NCBI GenBank assembly: GCA_964016885.1
Contig: OZ024741.1
Coordinates: 415,289,081 to 415,353,080, forward strand
Direction: 5' to 3'
Source of the DNA: Eledone cirrhosa
Lineage: Eukaryota; Mollusca; Cephalopoda; Octopoda; Eledonidae
Length of the DNA stretch: 64,000 nucleotides
A program made the translations under genes and the position numbers. Shown here one piece after another: positions 25,876-40,800 of the stretch. The stretch's first letter is position 1. Every line of letters starts with the position of its first letter. The notes beneath the pieces were generated by a model. The model ran no database searches and was not told where the DNA came from. It saw only the letters and a list, made by a program, of their open reading frames with translations.

Positions 25876-28800
25876 TAACCCTTTAGTTACCAACCTGGTC
25901 AACACTTACCAGGACTATTACCTACAGTTGTCTTAACCCTTTAGTTACCAACCTGGTCAACACTAACCAGGACTATTACCTACACTTGTCTTAACCCTTT
26001 AGTTACCAGTCTGGTCAACACTAACCAGGACTATTACCTACAGTTGTCTTAACACTTTAGTTACCAATCTGGTCAACACTGACCAGGACTATTACCTACA
26101 GTTCTCTTAACCCTTTAGTTACCAGCCTGGTCAACACTGACCAGCACTATTATCTACAGTTGTCTTAACCCTTTGGTTACCAACCTGGTCAACACTGACC
26201 AGCACTATTATCTACAGTTGTCGTAACCCTTTAGTTACCAACCTGGTCAACACTGACCAGGACTATTACCTACAGTTGTCTTAACCCTTTAGTTACCAAC
26301 CTGGTCAACACTGACTAGAACTATTAGCTACAGTTGTCTTAACCCTTTAGTTACCAACCTGGTCAACACTAACCAGGACTATTACCTACAGTTGTCTTAA
26401 CCCTTTAGTTACCAACCTGGTCAACACTTACCAGGACTATTACCTACAGTTGTCTTAACCCTTTAGTTACAAACCTGGTCAACAATAACCAGGACTATTA
26501 CCTACAGTTGTCTTAACCCTTTAGTTACCAACCTGGTCAACACTGACCAGGACTATTACCTACAGTTGTCTTAACCCTTTAGTTACTAACCTGGTCAACA
26601 CTGACCAGGACTATTACCTAGAGTTGTCCTAACCCTTTAGTTACCAATCTGGTCAACACTAACCAGGACTATTATCTACAGTTGTCTTAACCCTTTAGTT
26701 ACCAACCTGGTCAACACTTACCAGGACTATTACCTACAGTTGTCTTAACCCTTTAGTTACCAACCTGGTCAACACTAACCAGGACTATTACCTACAGTTG
26801 TCTTAACCCTTTAGTTACCAGTCTGGTCAACACTAACCAGGACTATTACCTACAGTTGTCTTAACACTTTAGTTACCAATCTGGTCAACACTGACCAGGA
26901 CTATTACCTACAGTTCTCTTAACCCTTTAGTTACCAGCCTGGTCAACACTGACCAGCACTATTATCTACAGTTGTCTTAACACTTTGGTTACCAACCCGG
27001 TCAACACTGACCAGCACTATTATGTACAGTTGTCGTAACCCTTTAGTTACCAACCTGGTCAACACTGACCGGGACTATTACCTACAGTTGTCTTAACCCT
27101 TTAGTTACCAACCTGGTCAACACTGACCAGAACTATTAGCTACAGTTGTCTTAACCCTTTAGTTACCAACCTGGTCAACACTAACCAGGACTATTACCTA
27201 CAGTTGTCTTAACCCTTTAGTTACCAACCTGGTCAACACTTACCAGGACTATTACCTACAGTTGTCTTAACCCTTTAGTTACAAACCTGGTCAACAATAA
27301 CCAGGACTATTACCTACAGTTGTCTTAACCCTTTAGTTACCAACCTGGTCAACACTGACCAGGACTATTACCTACAGTTGTCTTAACCCTTTAGTTACTA
27401 ACCTGGTCAACACTGACCAGGACTATTACCTACAGTTGTCTTAACGCTTTAGTTACCAACCTGGTCAACACTTACCAGGACTATTACCTACAGTTGTCTT
27501 AACCCTTTAGTTACCAACCTGGTCAACACTAACCAGGACTATTACCTACAGTTGTCTTAACCCTTTAGTTACCAACCTGGTCAACACTGACCAGGACTAT
27601 TACCTACAGTTGTCTTAACCCTTTAGTTACTAACCTGGTCAACACTGACCAGCACTATTATCTACAGTTGTCGTAACACTTTAGTTACCAACCTGGTCAA
27701 CACTTACCAGGACTATTACCTACAGTTGTCTTAACACTTTAGTTACCAACCTGGTCAACACTTACCAGGACTATTACCTACAGTTGTCTTATCCCTTTAG
27801 TTACCAACCTGGTCAACACTGACCAGGACTATTACCTACAGTTGTCTTAACCCTTTAGTTACCAACCTGGTCAACACTGACCAGGACTATTACCTACAGT
27901 TGTCTTAAACCTTTAGTTTCCAACCTGGTCAACACTGACCAGGAATATTACCTGCAGTTGTCTTAACCCTTTAGTTACCAACCTGGTCAACACTGACCAG
28001 GACTATTGCCTAAAGTTGTCTTAACCCTTTAGTTAAGTTACCAACCTGGTCAATAGTGACCAGAACTATTACCTACAGTTGTCTTAACCCTTTAGTTACC
28101 AACCTGGTCAACACTGACCAGGACTATTACCTACAGTTGTCTTGACTCTTTAGTTTCCAACCTGGTCAACACTGACCAGGACTATTACCTTCAGTTGTCT
28201 TAACCCTTTAGTTACCAGTCTGGTCAACCCTGACCAGCACTATTATCTACAGTTGTCTTAACCCTTTAGTTACCACTCTGGTCAACACTGACCAGCACTA
28301 TTATCTACAGTTGTCTTGACCCTTTAGTTACCAGTCTGGTCAACACTGACCAGGACTATTACCTACAGTTGTCGTAACACTTTAGTTATCAACCTAGTCA
28401 ACACTAACCAGGACTATTATCTACAGTTGTCGTAACACTTTAGTTACCAAACTGGTCAACACTTACCAGGACTATTACCTACAGTTGTCTTAACACTTTA
28501 GTTACCAGCCTGGTCAACACTTACCAGGACTATTACCTACAGTTGTCTTAACCCTTTAGTTACCAACCTAGTCAACACTAACCAGGACTATTAACTACAG
28601 TTGTCTTGACCCTTTAGTTACCAACCTGGTCAACATTGACCAGGACTATTACCTACAGTTGTCTTAACCCTTTAGTTACCAACCTGGTCAACACTGACCA
28701 GGACTATTACCTACAGTTGTCTTAACCCTTTAGTTACCAACCTGGTCAACACTAACCAGGAATATTATCTACAGTTGTGTTAACCCTTTAGTTACCAACC

Positions 28801-31800
28801 TGGTCAACACTAACCAGGACTATTACCTACAGTTGTCTTAAACCTTTAGTTTCCAACCTGGTCAACACAGACCAGGACTATTACCTACAGTTGTCTTAAC
28901 CCTTTAGTTACCAACCCAGTCAACACTAACCAGGACGATTACCTACAGTTCTCTTAACCCTTTAGTTACCAACCTGGTCAACACTTACCAGCACTATTAT
29001 CTACAGTTGTCTTAAGCCTTTAGTTAACAGTCTGGTCAACACTGACCAGCACTATTATCTACAGTTGTCTTAACCCTTTAGTTACCAGTCTAGTCAACAC
29101 TGACCAGCACTATTATCTACAGTTGTCGTAACACTTTAGTTACCAACCTGGTCAACACTTACCAGGACTATTACCTACAGTTGATGTAACCCTTTAGTTA
29201 CCAACCTGGTCAACACTAACCAGGACTATTACCTACAGTTGTCTTAACCCTTTAAATTCCAACCTGGTCAACACTGACCAGGACTATTGCCTACAGTTGT
29301 CTTAACCCTTTAGTTACCAACATGGTCAACACTGACCAGGACTATTGCCTACATTTGTCTTAACCCTTTAGTTACCAACCTGGTCAACACTGACCAGAAC
29401 TATTGCCTACAGTTGTCTTAACCCTTTAGTTACCAACCTGGTCAACACTGACCAGGACTATTACCTACAGTTGTCTTAACCCTTTAGTTACCAACCTGGT
29501 CAACACTGACCAGGACTATTACCTACAGTTCTCTTAACCCTTTAGTTACCAGTCTGGTCAACACTGACCAGCACTATTATCTACAGTTGTCTTAACCCTT
29601 TAGTTACCAACCTGGTCAACATTTACCAGGACTATTACCTACAGTTGTCTTAACCCTTTAGTTACCAACCTGGTCAACACTGACCAGGACTATTACCTAC
29701 AGTTGTCTTAACCCTTTAGTTACCAACCTGGTCAACACTTACCAGGACTATTACCTACAGTTGTCTTAACCCTTTAGTTACCAACCTGGTCAACACTAAC
29801 CAGGACTATTACCTACAGGTGTCTTAACCCTTTAGTTACCAACCTGGTCAACACTAACCAGGACTACTACCTACAGTTGTCTTAACCCTTTAGTTACCAA
29901 CCTGGTCAACACTTACCAGGACTATTACCTACAGTTGTCTTAACCCTTTAGTTACAAACCTGGTCAATAATAACCAGGACTATTACCTACAGTTGTCTTA
30001 ACCCTTTAGTTACCAACCTGGTCAAGACTGACCAGGACTATTACCTACAGTTGTCTTAACCCTTTAGTTACTAACCTGGTCAACACTGACCAGGACTATT
30101 ACCTACAGTTGTCCTAACCCTTTAGTTACCAATCTGGTCAACACTAACCAGGACTATTATCTACAGTTGTCTTAACCCTTTAGTTACCAACCTGGTCAAA
30201 ACTTACCAGGACTATTACCTACAGTTGTCTTAACCCTTTAGTTACCAACCTGGTCAACACTAACCAGGACTATTACCTACAGTTGTCTTAACCCTTTAGT
30301 TACCAGTCTGGTCAACACTAACCAGGACTATTACCTACAGTTGTCTTAACACTTTAGTTACCAATCTGGTCAACACTGACCAGGACTATTACCTACAGTT
30401 CTCTTAACCCTTTAGTTACCAGCCTGGTCAACACTGACCAGCACTATTATCTACAGTTGTCTTAACCCTTTGGTTACCAACCTGGTCAACACTGACCAGC
30501 ACTATTATGTACAGTTGTCGTAACCCTTTAGTTACCAACCTGGTCAACACTGACCAGGACTATTACCTACAGTTGTCTTAACCCTTTAGTTACCAACCTG
30601 GTCAACACTGACCAGAACTATTAGCTACAGTTGTCTTAACCCTTTAGTTACCAACCTGGTCAACACTAACCAGGACTATTACCTACAGTTGTCTTAACCC
30701 TTTAGTTACCAACCTGGTCAACACTTACCAGGACTATTACCTACAGTTGTCTTAACCCTTTAGTTACAAACCTTTTCAACAATAACCAGGACTATTACCT
30801 ACAGTTGTCTTAACCCTTTAATTACCAACCTGGTCAACACTGACCAGAACTATTACCTACAGTTGTCTTAACCCTTTAGTTACTAACCTGGTCAACACTG
30901 ACCAGGACTATTACCTACAGTTGTCTTAACCCTTTAGTTCCCAACCTGGTCAACACTTACCAGGACTATTACCTACAGTTGTCTTAACCCTTTAGTTACC
31001 AACCTGGTCAACACTAACCAGGATTATTACCTACAGTTGTCTTAACCCTTTAGTTACCAGTCTGGTCAACACTAACCAGGACTATTACCTACAGTTGTCT
31101 TAACACTTTAGTTACCAATCTGGTCAACACTGACCAGGACTATTACCTACAGTTCTCTTAACCCTTTAGTTACCAGCCTGGTCAACACTGACCAGCACTA
31201 TTATCTACAGTTGTCTTAACCCTTTGGTTACCAACCTGGTCAACACTGACCAGCACTATTATCTACAGTTGTCGTAACCCTTTAGTTACCAACCTGGTCA
31301 ACACTGACCAGGACTATTACCTACAGTTGTCTTAACCCTTTAGTTACCAACCTGGTCAACACTGACCAGAACTATTAGCTACAGTTGTCTTAACCCTTTA
31401 GTTACAAACCTGGTCAACAATAACCAGGACTATTACCTACAGTTGTCTTAACCCTTTAGTTACCAACCTGGTCAACACTGACCAGGACTTACCTACAGTT
31501 GTCTTAACCCTTTAGTTACTAACCTGGTCAACACTGACCAGGACTATTACCTACAGTTGTCTTAACCCTTTAGTTACCAACCTGGTCAACACTTACCAGG
31601 ACTATTACCTACAGTTGTCTTAACCCTTTAGTTACCAACCTGGTCAACACTAACCAGGACTATTACCTACAGTTGTCTTAACCCTTTAGTTACCTGTCTG
31701 GTCAACACTAACCAGGACTATTACCTAGAGTTGTCTTAACACTTTAGTTACCAATCTGGTCAACACTGACCAGGACTATTACCTACAGTTCTCTTAACCC

Positions 31801-34800
31801 TTTAGTTACCAGCCTGGTCAACACTGACCAGCACTATTATCTACAGTTGTCTTAACCCTTTGGTTACCAACCTGGTCAACACTGACCAGCACTATTATCT
31901 ACAGTTGTCGTAACCCTTTAGTTACCAACCTGGTCAACACTGACCAGGACTATTACCTACAGTTGTCTTAACCCTTTAGTTACCAACCTGGTCAACACTA
32001 ACCAGGACTATTACCTACAGTTGTCTTAACCCTTTAGTTACCAACCTGGTCAACACTTACCAGGACTATTACCTACTGTTGTCTTAACCCTTTAGTTACA
32101 AACCTGGTCAACAATAACCAGGACTATTACCTACAGTTGTCTTAACCCTTTAGTTACCAACCTGGTCAACACTGACCAGGACTATTACCTACAGTTGTCT
32201 TAACCCTTTAGTTACTAACCTGGTCAACACTGACCAGGTCTATTACCTACAGTTGTCCTAACCCTTTAGTTACCAATCTGGTCAACACTAGCCAGGACTA
32301 TTATCTACAGTTGTCTTAACCCTTTAGTTACCAACCTGGTCAACACTTACCAGGACTATTACCTACAGTTGTCTTAACCCTTTAGTTACCAACCTGGTCA
32401 ACACTTACCAGGACTATTACCTACAGTTGTCTTAACCCTTTAGTTACAAACCTGGTCAACACTGACCAGGACTATTACCTACAGGTGTCTTAACCCTTTA
32501 GTTACTAACCTGGTCAACACTGACCAGGACTATTACCTACAGTTGTCCTAACCCTTTAGTTACCAATCTGGTCAACACTAACCAGGACTATTATCTACAG
32601 TTGTCTTAACCCTTTAGTTACCAACCTGGTCAACACTTACCAGGACTATTACCTACAGTTGCCTTAACCCTTTAGTTACCAACCTGGTCAACACTAACCA
32701 GGACTATTACCTACAGTTGTCTTAATCCTTTAGTTACCAGTCTGGTCAACACTAACCAGGACTATTACCTACAGTTGTCTTAACAATTTAGTTACCAATC
32801 TGGTCAACACTGACCAGGACTATTACCTACAGTTCTCTTAACCCTTTAGTTACCAGCCCGGTCAACACTGACCAGCACTATTATCTACAGTTGTCTTAAC
32901 CCTTTGGTTACCAACCTGGTCAACACTGACCAGCACTATTATGTACAGTTGTCTTAACCCTTTAGTTACCAACCTGGTCAACACTGACCAGGACTATTAC
33001 CTACAGTTGTCTTAACCCTTTAGTTACCAACCTGCTCAACACTGACCAGAACTATTAGCTACAGTTGTCTTAACCCTTTAGTTCCCAACCTGGTCAACAC
33101 TTACCAGGACTATTACCTACAGTTGTCTTAACCCTTTAGTTACCAACCTGGTCAACACTAACCAGGACTATTACCTACAGTTGTCTTAACCCTTTAGTTA
33201 CCAGTCTGGTCAACACTAACCAGGACTATTACCTACAGTTGTCTTAACACTTTAGTTACCAATCTGGTCAACACTGACCAGGACTATTACCTACAGTTCT
33301 CTTAACCCTTTAGTTACCAGCCTGGTCAACACTGACCAGCACTATTATCTACAGTTGTCTTAACCCTTTGGTTACCAACCTGGTCAACACTGACCAGCAC
33401 TATTATCTACAGTTGTCGTAACCCTTTAGTTACCAACCTGGTCAACACTGACCAGGACTATTACCTACAGTTGTCTTAACCCTTTAGTTACCAACCTGGT
33501 CAACACTGACCAGGACTATTACCTACAGTTGTCTTAACCCTTTAGTTACTAACCTGGTCAACACTGACCAGGACTATTACCTACAGTTGTCCTAACCCTT
33601 TAGTTACCAATCTGCTCAACACTAGCCAGGACTATTATCTACAGTTGTCTTAACCCTTTAGTTACCAACCTGGTCAACACTTACCAGGACTATTACCTAC
33701 AGTTGTCTTAACCCTTTAGTTACCAACCTGGTCAACACTTACCAGGACTATTACCTACAGTTGTCTTAACCCTTTAGTTACAAACCTGGTCAACACTGAC
33801 CAGGACTATTACCTACAGTTGTCTTAACCCTTTAGTTACTAACCTGCTCAACACTGACCAGGACTATTACCTACAGTTGTCCTAACCCTTTAGTTACCAA
33901 TCTGGTCAACACTAACCAGGACTATTATCTACAGTTGTCTTAACCCTTTAGTTACCAACCTGGTCAACACTTACCAGGACTATTACCTACAGTTGCCTTA
34001 ACCCTTTAGTTACCAACCTGGTCAACACTAACCAGGACTATTACCTACAGTTGTCTTAAACCTTTAGTTTCCAACCTGGTCAACACAGACCAGGACTATT
34101 ACCTACAGTTGTCTTAACCCTTTAGTTACCAACCCAGTCAACACTAACCAGGACGATTACCTACAGTTCTCTTAACCCTTTAGTTACCAACCTGGTCAAC
34201 ACTTACCAGCACTATTATCTACAGTTGTCTTAAGCCTTTAGTTAACAGTCTGGTCAACACTGACCAGCACTATTATCTACAGTTGTCTTAACCCTTTAGT
34301 TACCAGTCTAGTCAACACTGACCAGCACTATTATCTACAGTTGTCGTAACACTTTAGTTACCAACCTGGTCAACACTTACCAGGACTATTACCTACAGTT
34401 GATGTAACCCTTTAGTTACCAATCTGGTCAACACTAACCAGGACTATTACCTACAGTTGTCTTAACCCTTTAAATTCCAACCTGGTCAACACTGACCAGG
34501 ACTATTGCCTACAGTTGTCTTAACCCTTTAGTTACCAACCTGGTCAACACTGACCAGGACTATTGCCTACATTTGTCTTAACCCTTTAGTTACCAACCTG
34601 GTCAACACTGACCAGAACTATTGCCTACAGTTGTCTTAACCCTTTAGTTACCAACCTGGTCAACACTGACCAGGACTATTACCTACAGTTGACTTAACCC
34701 TTTAGTTACCAACCTGGTCAACACTGACCAGGACTATTACCTACAGTTCTCTTAACCCTTTAGTTACCAGTCTGGTCAACACTGACCAGCACTATTATCT

Positions 34801-37800
34801 ACAGTTGTCTTAACCCTTTAGTTACCAACCTGGTCAACATTTACCAGGACTATTACCTACAGTTGTCTTAACCCTTTAGTTACCAACCTGGTCAACACTG
34901 ACCAGGACTATTACCTACAGTTGTCTTAACCCTTTAGTTACCAACCTGGTCAACACTTACCAGGACTATTACCTACAGTTGTCTTAACCCTTTAGTTACC
35001 AACCTGGTCAACACTAACCAGGACTATTACCTACAGGTGTCTTAACCCTTTAGTTACCAACCTGGTCAACACTAACCAGGACTATTACCTACAGTTGTCT
35101 TAACCCTTTAGTTACCAACCTGGTCAACACTTACCAGGACTATTACCTACAGTTGTCTTAACCCTTTAGTTACAAACCTGGTCAATAATAACCAGGACTA
35201 TTACCTACAGTTGTCTTAACCCTTTAGTTACCAACCTGGTCAAGACTGACCAGGACTATTACCTACAGTTGTCTTAACCCTTTAGTTACTAACCTGGTCA
35301 ACACTGACCAGGACTATTACCTACAGTTGTCCTAACCCTTTAGTTACCAATCTGGTCAACACTAACCAGGACTATTATCTACAGTTGTCTTAACCCTTTA
35401 GTTACCAACCTGGTCAAAACTTACCAGGACTATTACCTACAGTTGTCTTAACCCTTTAGTTACCAACCTGGTCAACACTAACCAGGACTATTACCTACAG
35501 TTGTCTTAACCCTTTAGTTACCAGTCTGGTCAACACTAACCAGGACTATTACCTACAGTTGTCTTAACACTTTAGTTACCAATCTGGTCAACACTGACCA
35601 GGACTATTACCTACAGTTCTCTTAACCCTTTAGTTACCAGCCTGGTCAACACTGACCAGCACTATTATCTACAGTTGTCTTAACCCTTTGGTTACCAACC
35701 TGGTCAACACTGACCAGCACTATTATGTACAGTTGTAACCCTTTAGTTACCAACCTGGTCAACACTGACCAGGACTATTACCTACAGTTGTCTTAACCCT
35801 TTAGTTACCAACCTGGTCAACACTGACCAGAACTATTAGCTACAGTTGTCTTAACCCTTTAGTTACCAACCTGGTCAACACTAACCAGGACTATTACCTA
35901 CAGTTGTCTTAACCCTTTAGTTACCAACCTGGTCAACACTTACCAGGACTATTACCTACAGTTGTCTTAACCCTTTAGTTACAAACCTTTTCAACAATAA
36001 CCAGGACTATTACCTACAGTTGTCTTAACCCTTTAGTTACCAACCTGGTCAACACTGACCAGAACTATTACCTACAGTTGTCTTAACCCTTTAGTTACTA
36101 ACCTGGTCAACACTGACCAGGACTATTACCTACAGTTGTCTTAACCCTTTAGTTCCCAACCTGGTCAACACTTACCAGGACTATTACCTACAGTTGTCTT
36201 AACCCTTTAGTTACCAACCTGGTCAACACTGACCAGGACTATTACCTACAGTTGTCTTAACCCTTTAGTTACTAACCTGGTCAACACTGACCAGGACTAT
36301 TACCTAGAGTTGTCCTAACCCTTTAGTTACCAATCTGGTCAACACTAACCAGGACTATTATCTACAGTTGTCTTAACCCTTTAGTTACCAACCTGGTCAA
36401 CACTTACCAGGACTATTACCTACAGTTGTCTTAACCCTTTAGTTACCAGTCTGGTCAACACTAACCAGGACTATTACCTACAGTTGTCTTAACCCTTTAG
36501 TTACCAGTCTGGTCAACACTAACCAGGACTATTACCTACAGTTGTCTTAACACTTTAGTTACCAATCTGGTCAACACTGACCAGGACTATTACCTACAGT
36601 TGTCTTAACCCTTTAGTTACCAACCTGGTCAACACTGACCAGAACTATTAACTACAGTTGTCTTAACTCTTTAGTTACCAACCTGGTCAACACTAACCAG
36701 GACTATTACCTACAGTTGTCTTAACCCTTTAGTTACCAACCTGGTCAACACTTACCAGGACTATTACCTACAGTTGTCTTAACCCTTTAGTTACAAACCT
36801 GGTCAACAATAACCAGGACTATTACCTACAGTTGTCTTAACCCTTTAGTTACCGACCTGGTCAACACTGACCAGGACTATTACCTACAGTTGTCTTAACC
36901 CTTTAGTTACTAACCTGGTCAACACTGACCAGGACTATTACCTACAGTTGTCTTAACCCTTTAGTTACCAACCTGGTCAACACTTACCAGGACTATTACC
37001 TACAGTTGTCTTAACCCTTTAGTTACCAACCTGGTCAACACTAACCAGGACTATTACCTACAGTTGTCTTAACCCTTTAGTTACCAGTCTGGTCAACACT
37101 AACCAGGACTATTACCTAGAGTTGTCTTAACACTTTAGTTACCAATCTGGTCAACACTGACCAGGACTATTACCTACAGTTCTCTTAACCCTTTAGTTAC
37201 CAGCCTGGTCAACACTGACCAGCACTATTATCTACAGTTGTCTTAACCCTTTAGTTACCAACCTGGTCAACACTTACCAGGACTATTACCTACAGTTGTC
37301 TTAACCCTTTAGTTACAAACCTGGTCAACAATAACCAGGACTATTACCTACAGTTGTCTTAACCCTTTAGTTACCAACCTGGTCAACACTGACCAGGACT
37401 ATTACCTACAGTTGTCTTAACCCTTTAGTTACTAACCTGGTCAACACTGACCAGGACTATTACCTACAGTTGTCCTAACCCTTTAGTTACCAATCTGCTC
37501 AACACTAGCCAGGACTATTATCTACAGTTGTCTTAACCCTTTAGTTACCAACCTGGTCAACACTTACCAGGACTATTACCTACAGTTGTCTTAACCCTTT
37601 AGTTACCAACCTGGTCAACACTTACCAGGACTATTACCTACAGTTGTCTTAACCCTTTAGTTACAAACCTGGTCAACACTGATCAGGACTATTACCTACA
37701 GTTGTCTTAACCCTTTAGTTACTAACCTGCTCAACACTGACCAGGACTATTACCTACAGTTGTCCTAACCCTTTAGTTACCAATCTGGTCAACACTAACC

Positions 37801-40800
37801 AGGACTATTATCTACAGTTGTCTTAACCCTTTAGTTACCAACCTGGTCAACACTTACCAGGACTATTACCTACAGTTGCCTTAACCCTTTAGTTACCAAC
37901 CTGGTCAACACTAACCAGGACTATTACCTACAGTTGTCTTAATCCTTTAGTTACCAGTCTGGTCAACACTAACCAGGACTATTACCTACAGTTGTCTTAA
38001 CACTTTAGTTACCAATCTGGTCAACACTGACCAGGACTATTACCTACAGTTCTCTTAACCCTTTAGTTACCAGCCCGGTCAACACTGACCAGCACTATTA
38101 TCTACAGTTGTCTTAACCCTTTGGTTACCAACCTGGTCAACACTGACCAGCACTATTATGTACAGTTGTCTTAACCCTTTAGTGACCAACCTGGTCAACA
38201 CTGACCAGGACTATTACCTACAGTTGTCTTAACCCTTTAGTTACCAACCTGCTCAACACTGACCAGAACTATTAGCTACAGTTGTCTTAACCCTTTAGTT
38301 ACCAACCTGGTCAACACTAACCAGGACTATTACCTACAGTTGTCTTAACCCTTTAGTTACCAACCTGGTCAACACTTACCAGGACTATTACCTACAGTTG
38401 TCTTAACCCTTTAGTTACAAACCTGGTCAACAATAACCAGGACTATTACCTACAGTTGTCTTAACCCTTTAGTTACCAACCTGGTCAACACTGACCAGGA
38501 CTATTACCTACAGTTGTCTTAACCCTTTAGTTACTAACCTGGTCAACACTGACCAGGACTATTACCTACAGTTGTCTTAACCCTTTAGTTACCAACCTGG
38601 TCAACACTTACCAGGACTATTACCTACAGTTGTCTTAACCCTTTAGTTACCAACCTGGTCAACACTAACCAGGACTATTACCCACACTTGTCTTAACCCT
38701 TTAGTTACCAGTCTGGTCAACACTAACCAGGACTATTACCTACAGTTGTCTTAACACTTTAGTTACCAATCTGGTCAACACTGACCAGGACTATTACCTA
38801 CAGTTCTCTTAACCCTTTAGTTACCAGCCTGGTCAACACTGACCAGCACTATTATCTACAGTTGTCTTAACCCTTTGGTTACCAACCTGGTCAACACTGA
38901 CCAGCACTATTATCTACAGTTGTCGTAACCCTTTAGTTACCAACCTGGTCAACACTGACCAGGACTATTACCTACAGTTGTCTTAACCCTTTAGTTACCA
39001 ACCTGGTCAACACTGACTAGAACTATTAGCTACAGTTGTCTTAACCCTTTAGTTACCAACCTGGTCAACACTAACCAGGACTATTACCTACAGTTGTCTT
39101 AACCCTTTAGTTACCAACCTGGTCAACACTTACCAGGACTATTACCTACAGTTGTCTTAACCCTTTAGTTACAAACCTGGTCAAAAATAACCAGGACTAT
39201 TACCTACAGTTGTCTTAACCCTTTAGTTACCAACCTGGTCAACACTGACCAGGACTATTACCTACAGTTGTCTTAACCCTTTAGTTACTAACCTGGTCAA
39301 CACTGACCAGGACTATTACCTAGAGTTGTCCTAACCCTTTAGTTACCAATCTGGTCAACACTAACCAGGACTATTATCTACAGTTGTCTTAACCCTTTAG
39401 TTACCAACCTGGTCAACACTTACCAGGACTATTACCTACAGTTGTCTTAACCCTTTAGTTACCAACCTGGTCAACACTAACCAGGACTATTACCTACAGT
39501 TGTCTTAACCCTTCAGTTACCAGTCTGGTCAACACTAACCAGGACTATTACCTACAGTTGTCTTAACCCTTTAGTTACCAACCTGGTCAACACTAACCAG
39601 GACTATTACCTACAGTTGTCTTAACCCTTTAGTTACCAACCTGGTCAACACTGACCAGGACTATTACCTACAGTTGTCTTAACCCTTTAGTTACTAACCT
39701 GGTCAACACTGACCAGCACTATTATCTACAGTTGTCGTAACACTTTAGTTACCAACCTGGTCAACACTTACCAGGACTATTACCTACAGTTGTCTTAACA
39801 CTTTAGTTACCAACCTGGTCAACACTTACCAGGACTATTACCTACAGTTGTCTTATCCCTTTAGTTACCAACCTGGTCAACACTGACCAGGACTATTACC
39901 TACAGTTGTCTTAACCCTTTAGTTACCAACCTGGTCAACACTGACCAGGACTATTACCTACAGTTGTCTTAAACCTTTAGTTTCCAACCTGGTCAACACT
40001 GACCAGGAATATTACCTGCAGTTGTCTTAACCCTTTAGTTACCAACCTGGTCAACACTAACCAGGACTATTACCTAAAGTTGTCTTAACCCTTTAGTTAA
40101 GTTACCAACCTGGTCAATAGTGACCAGAACTATTACCTACAGTTGTCTTAACCCTTTAGTTACCAACCTGGTCAACACTGACCAGGACTATTACCTACAG
40201 TTGTCTTGACTCTTTAGTTTCCAACCTGGTCAACACTGACCAGGACTATTACCTTCAGTTGTCTTAACCCTTTAGTTACCAGTCTGGTCAACCCTGACCA
40301 GCACTATTATCTACAGTTGTCTTAACCCTTTAGTTACCACTCTGGTCAACACTGACCAGCACTATTATCTACAGTTGTCTTGACCCTTTAGTTACCAGTC
40401 TGGTCAACACTGACCAGGACTATTACCTACAGTTGTCGTAACACTTTAGTTATCAACCTAGTCAACACTAACCAGGACTATTATCTGCAGTTGTCGTAAC
40501 ACTTTAGTTACCAAACTGGTCAACACTTACCAGGACTATTACCTACAGTTGTCTTAACACTTTAGTTACCAGCCTGGTCAACACTTACCAGGACTATTAC
40601 CTACAGTTGTCTTAACCCTTTAGTTACCAACCTAGTCAACACTAACCAGGACTATTAACTACAGTTGTCTTGACCCTTTAGTTACCAACCTGGTCAACAT
40701 TGACCAGGACTAATACCTACAGTTGTCTTAACCCTTTAGTTACCAACCTGGTCAACACTGACCAGGACTATTACCTACAGTTGTCTTAACCCTTTAGTTA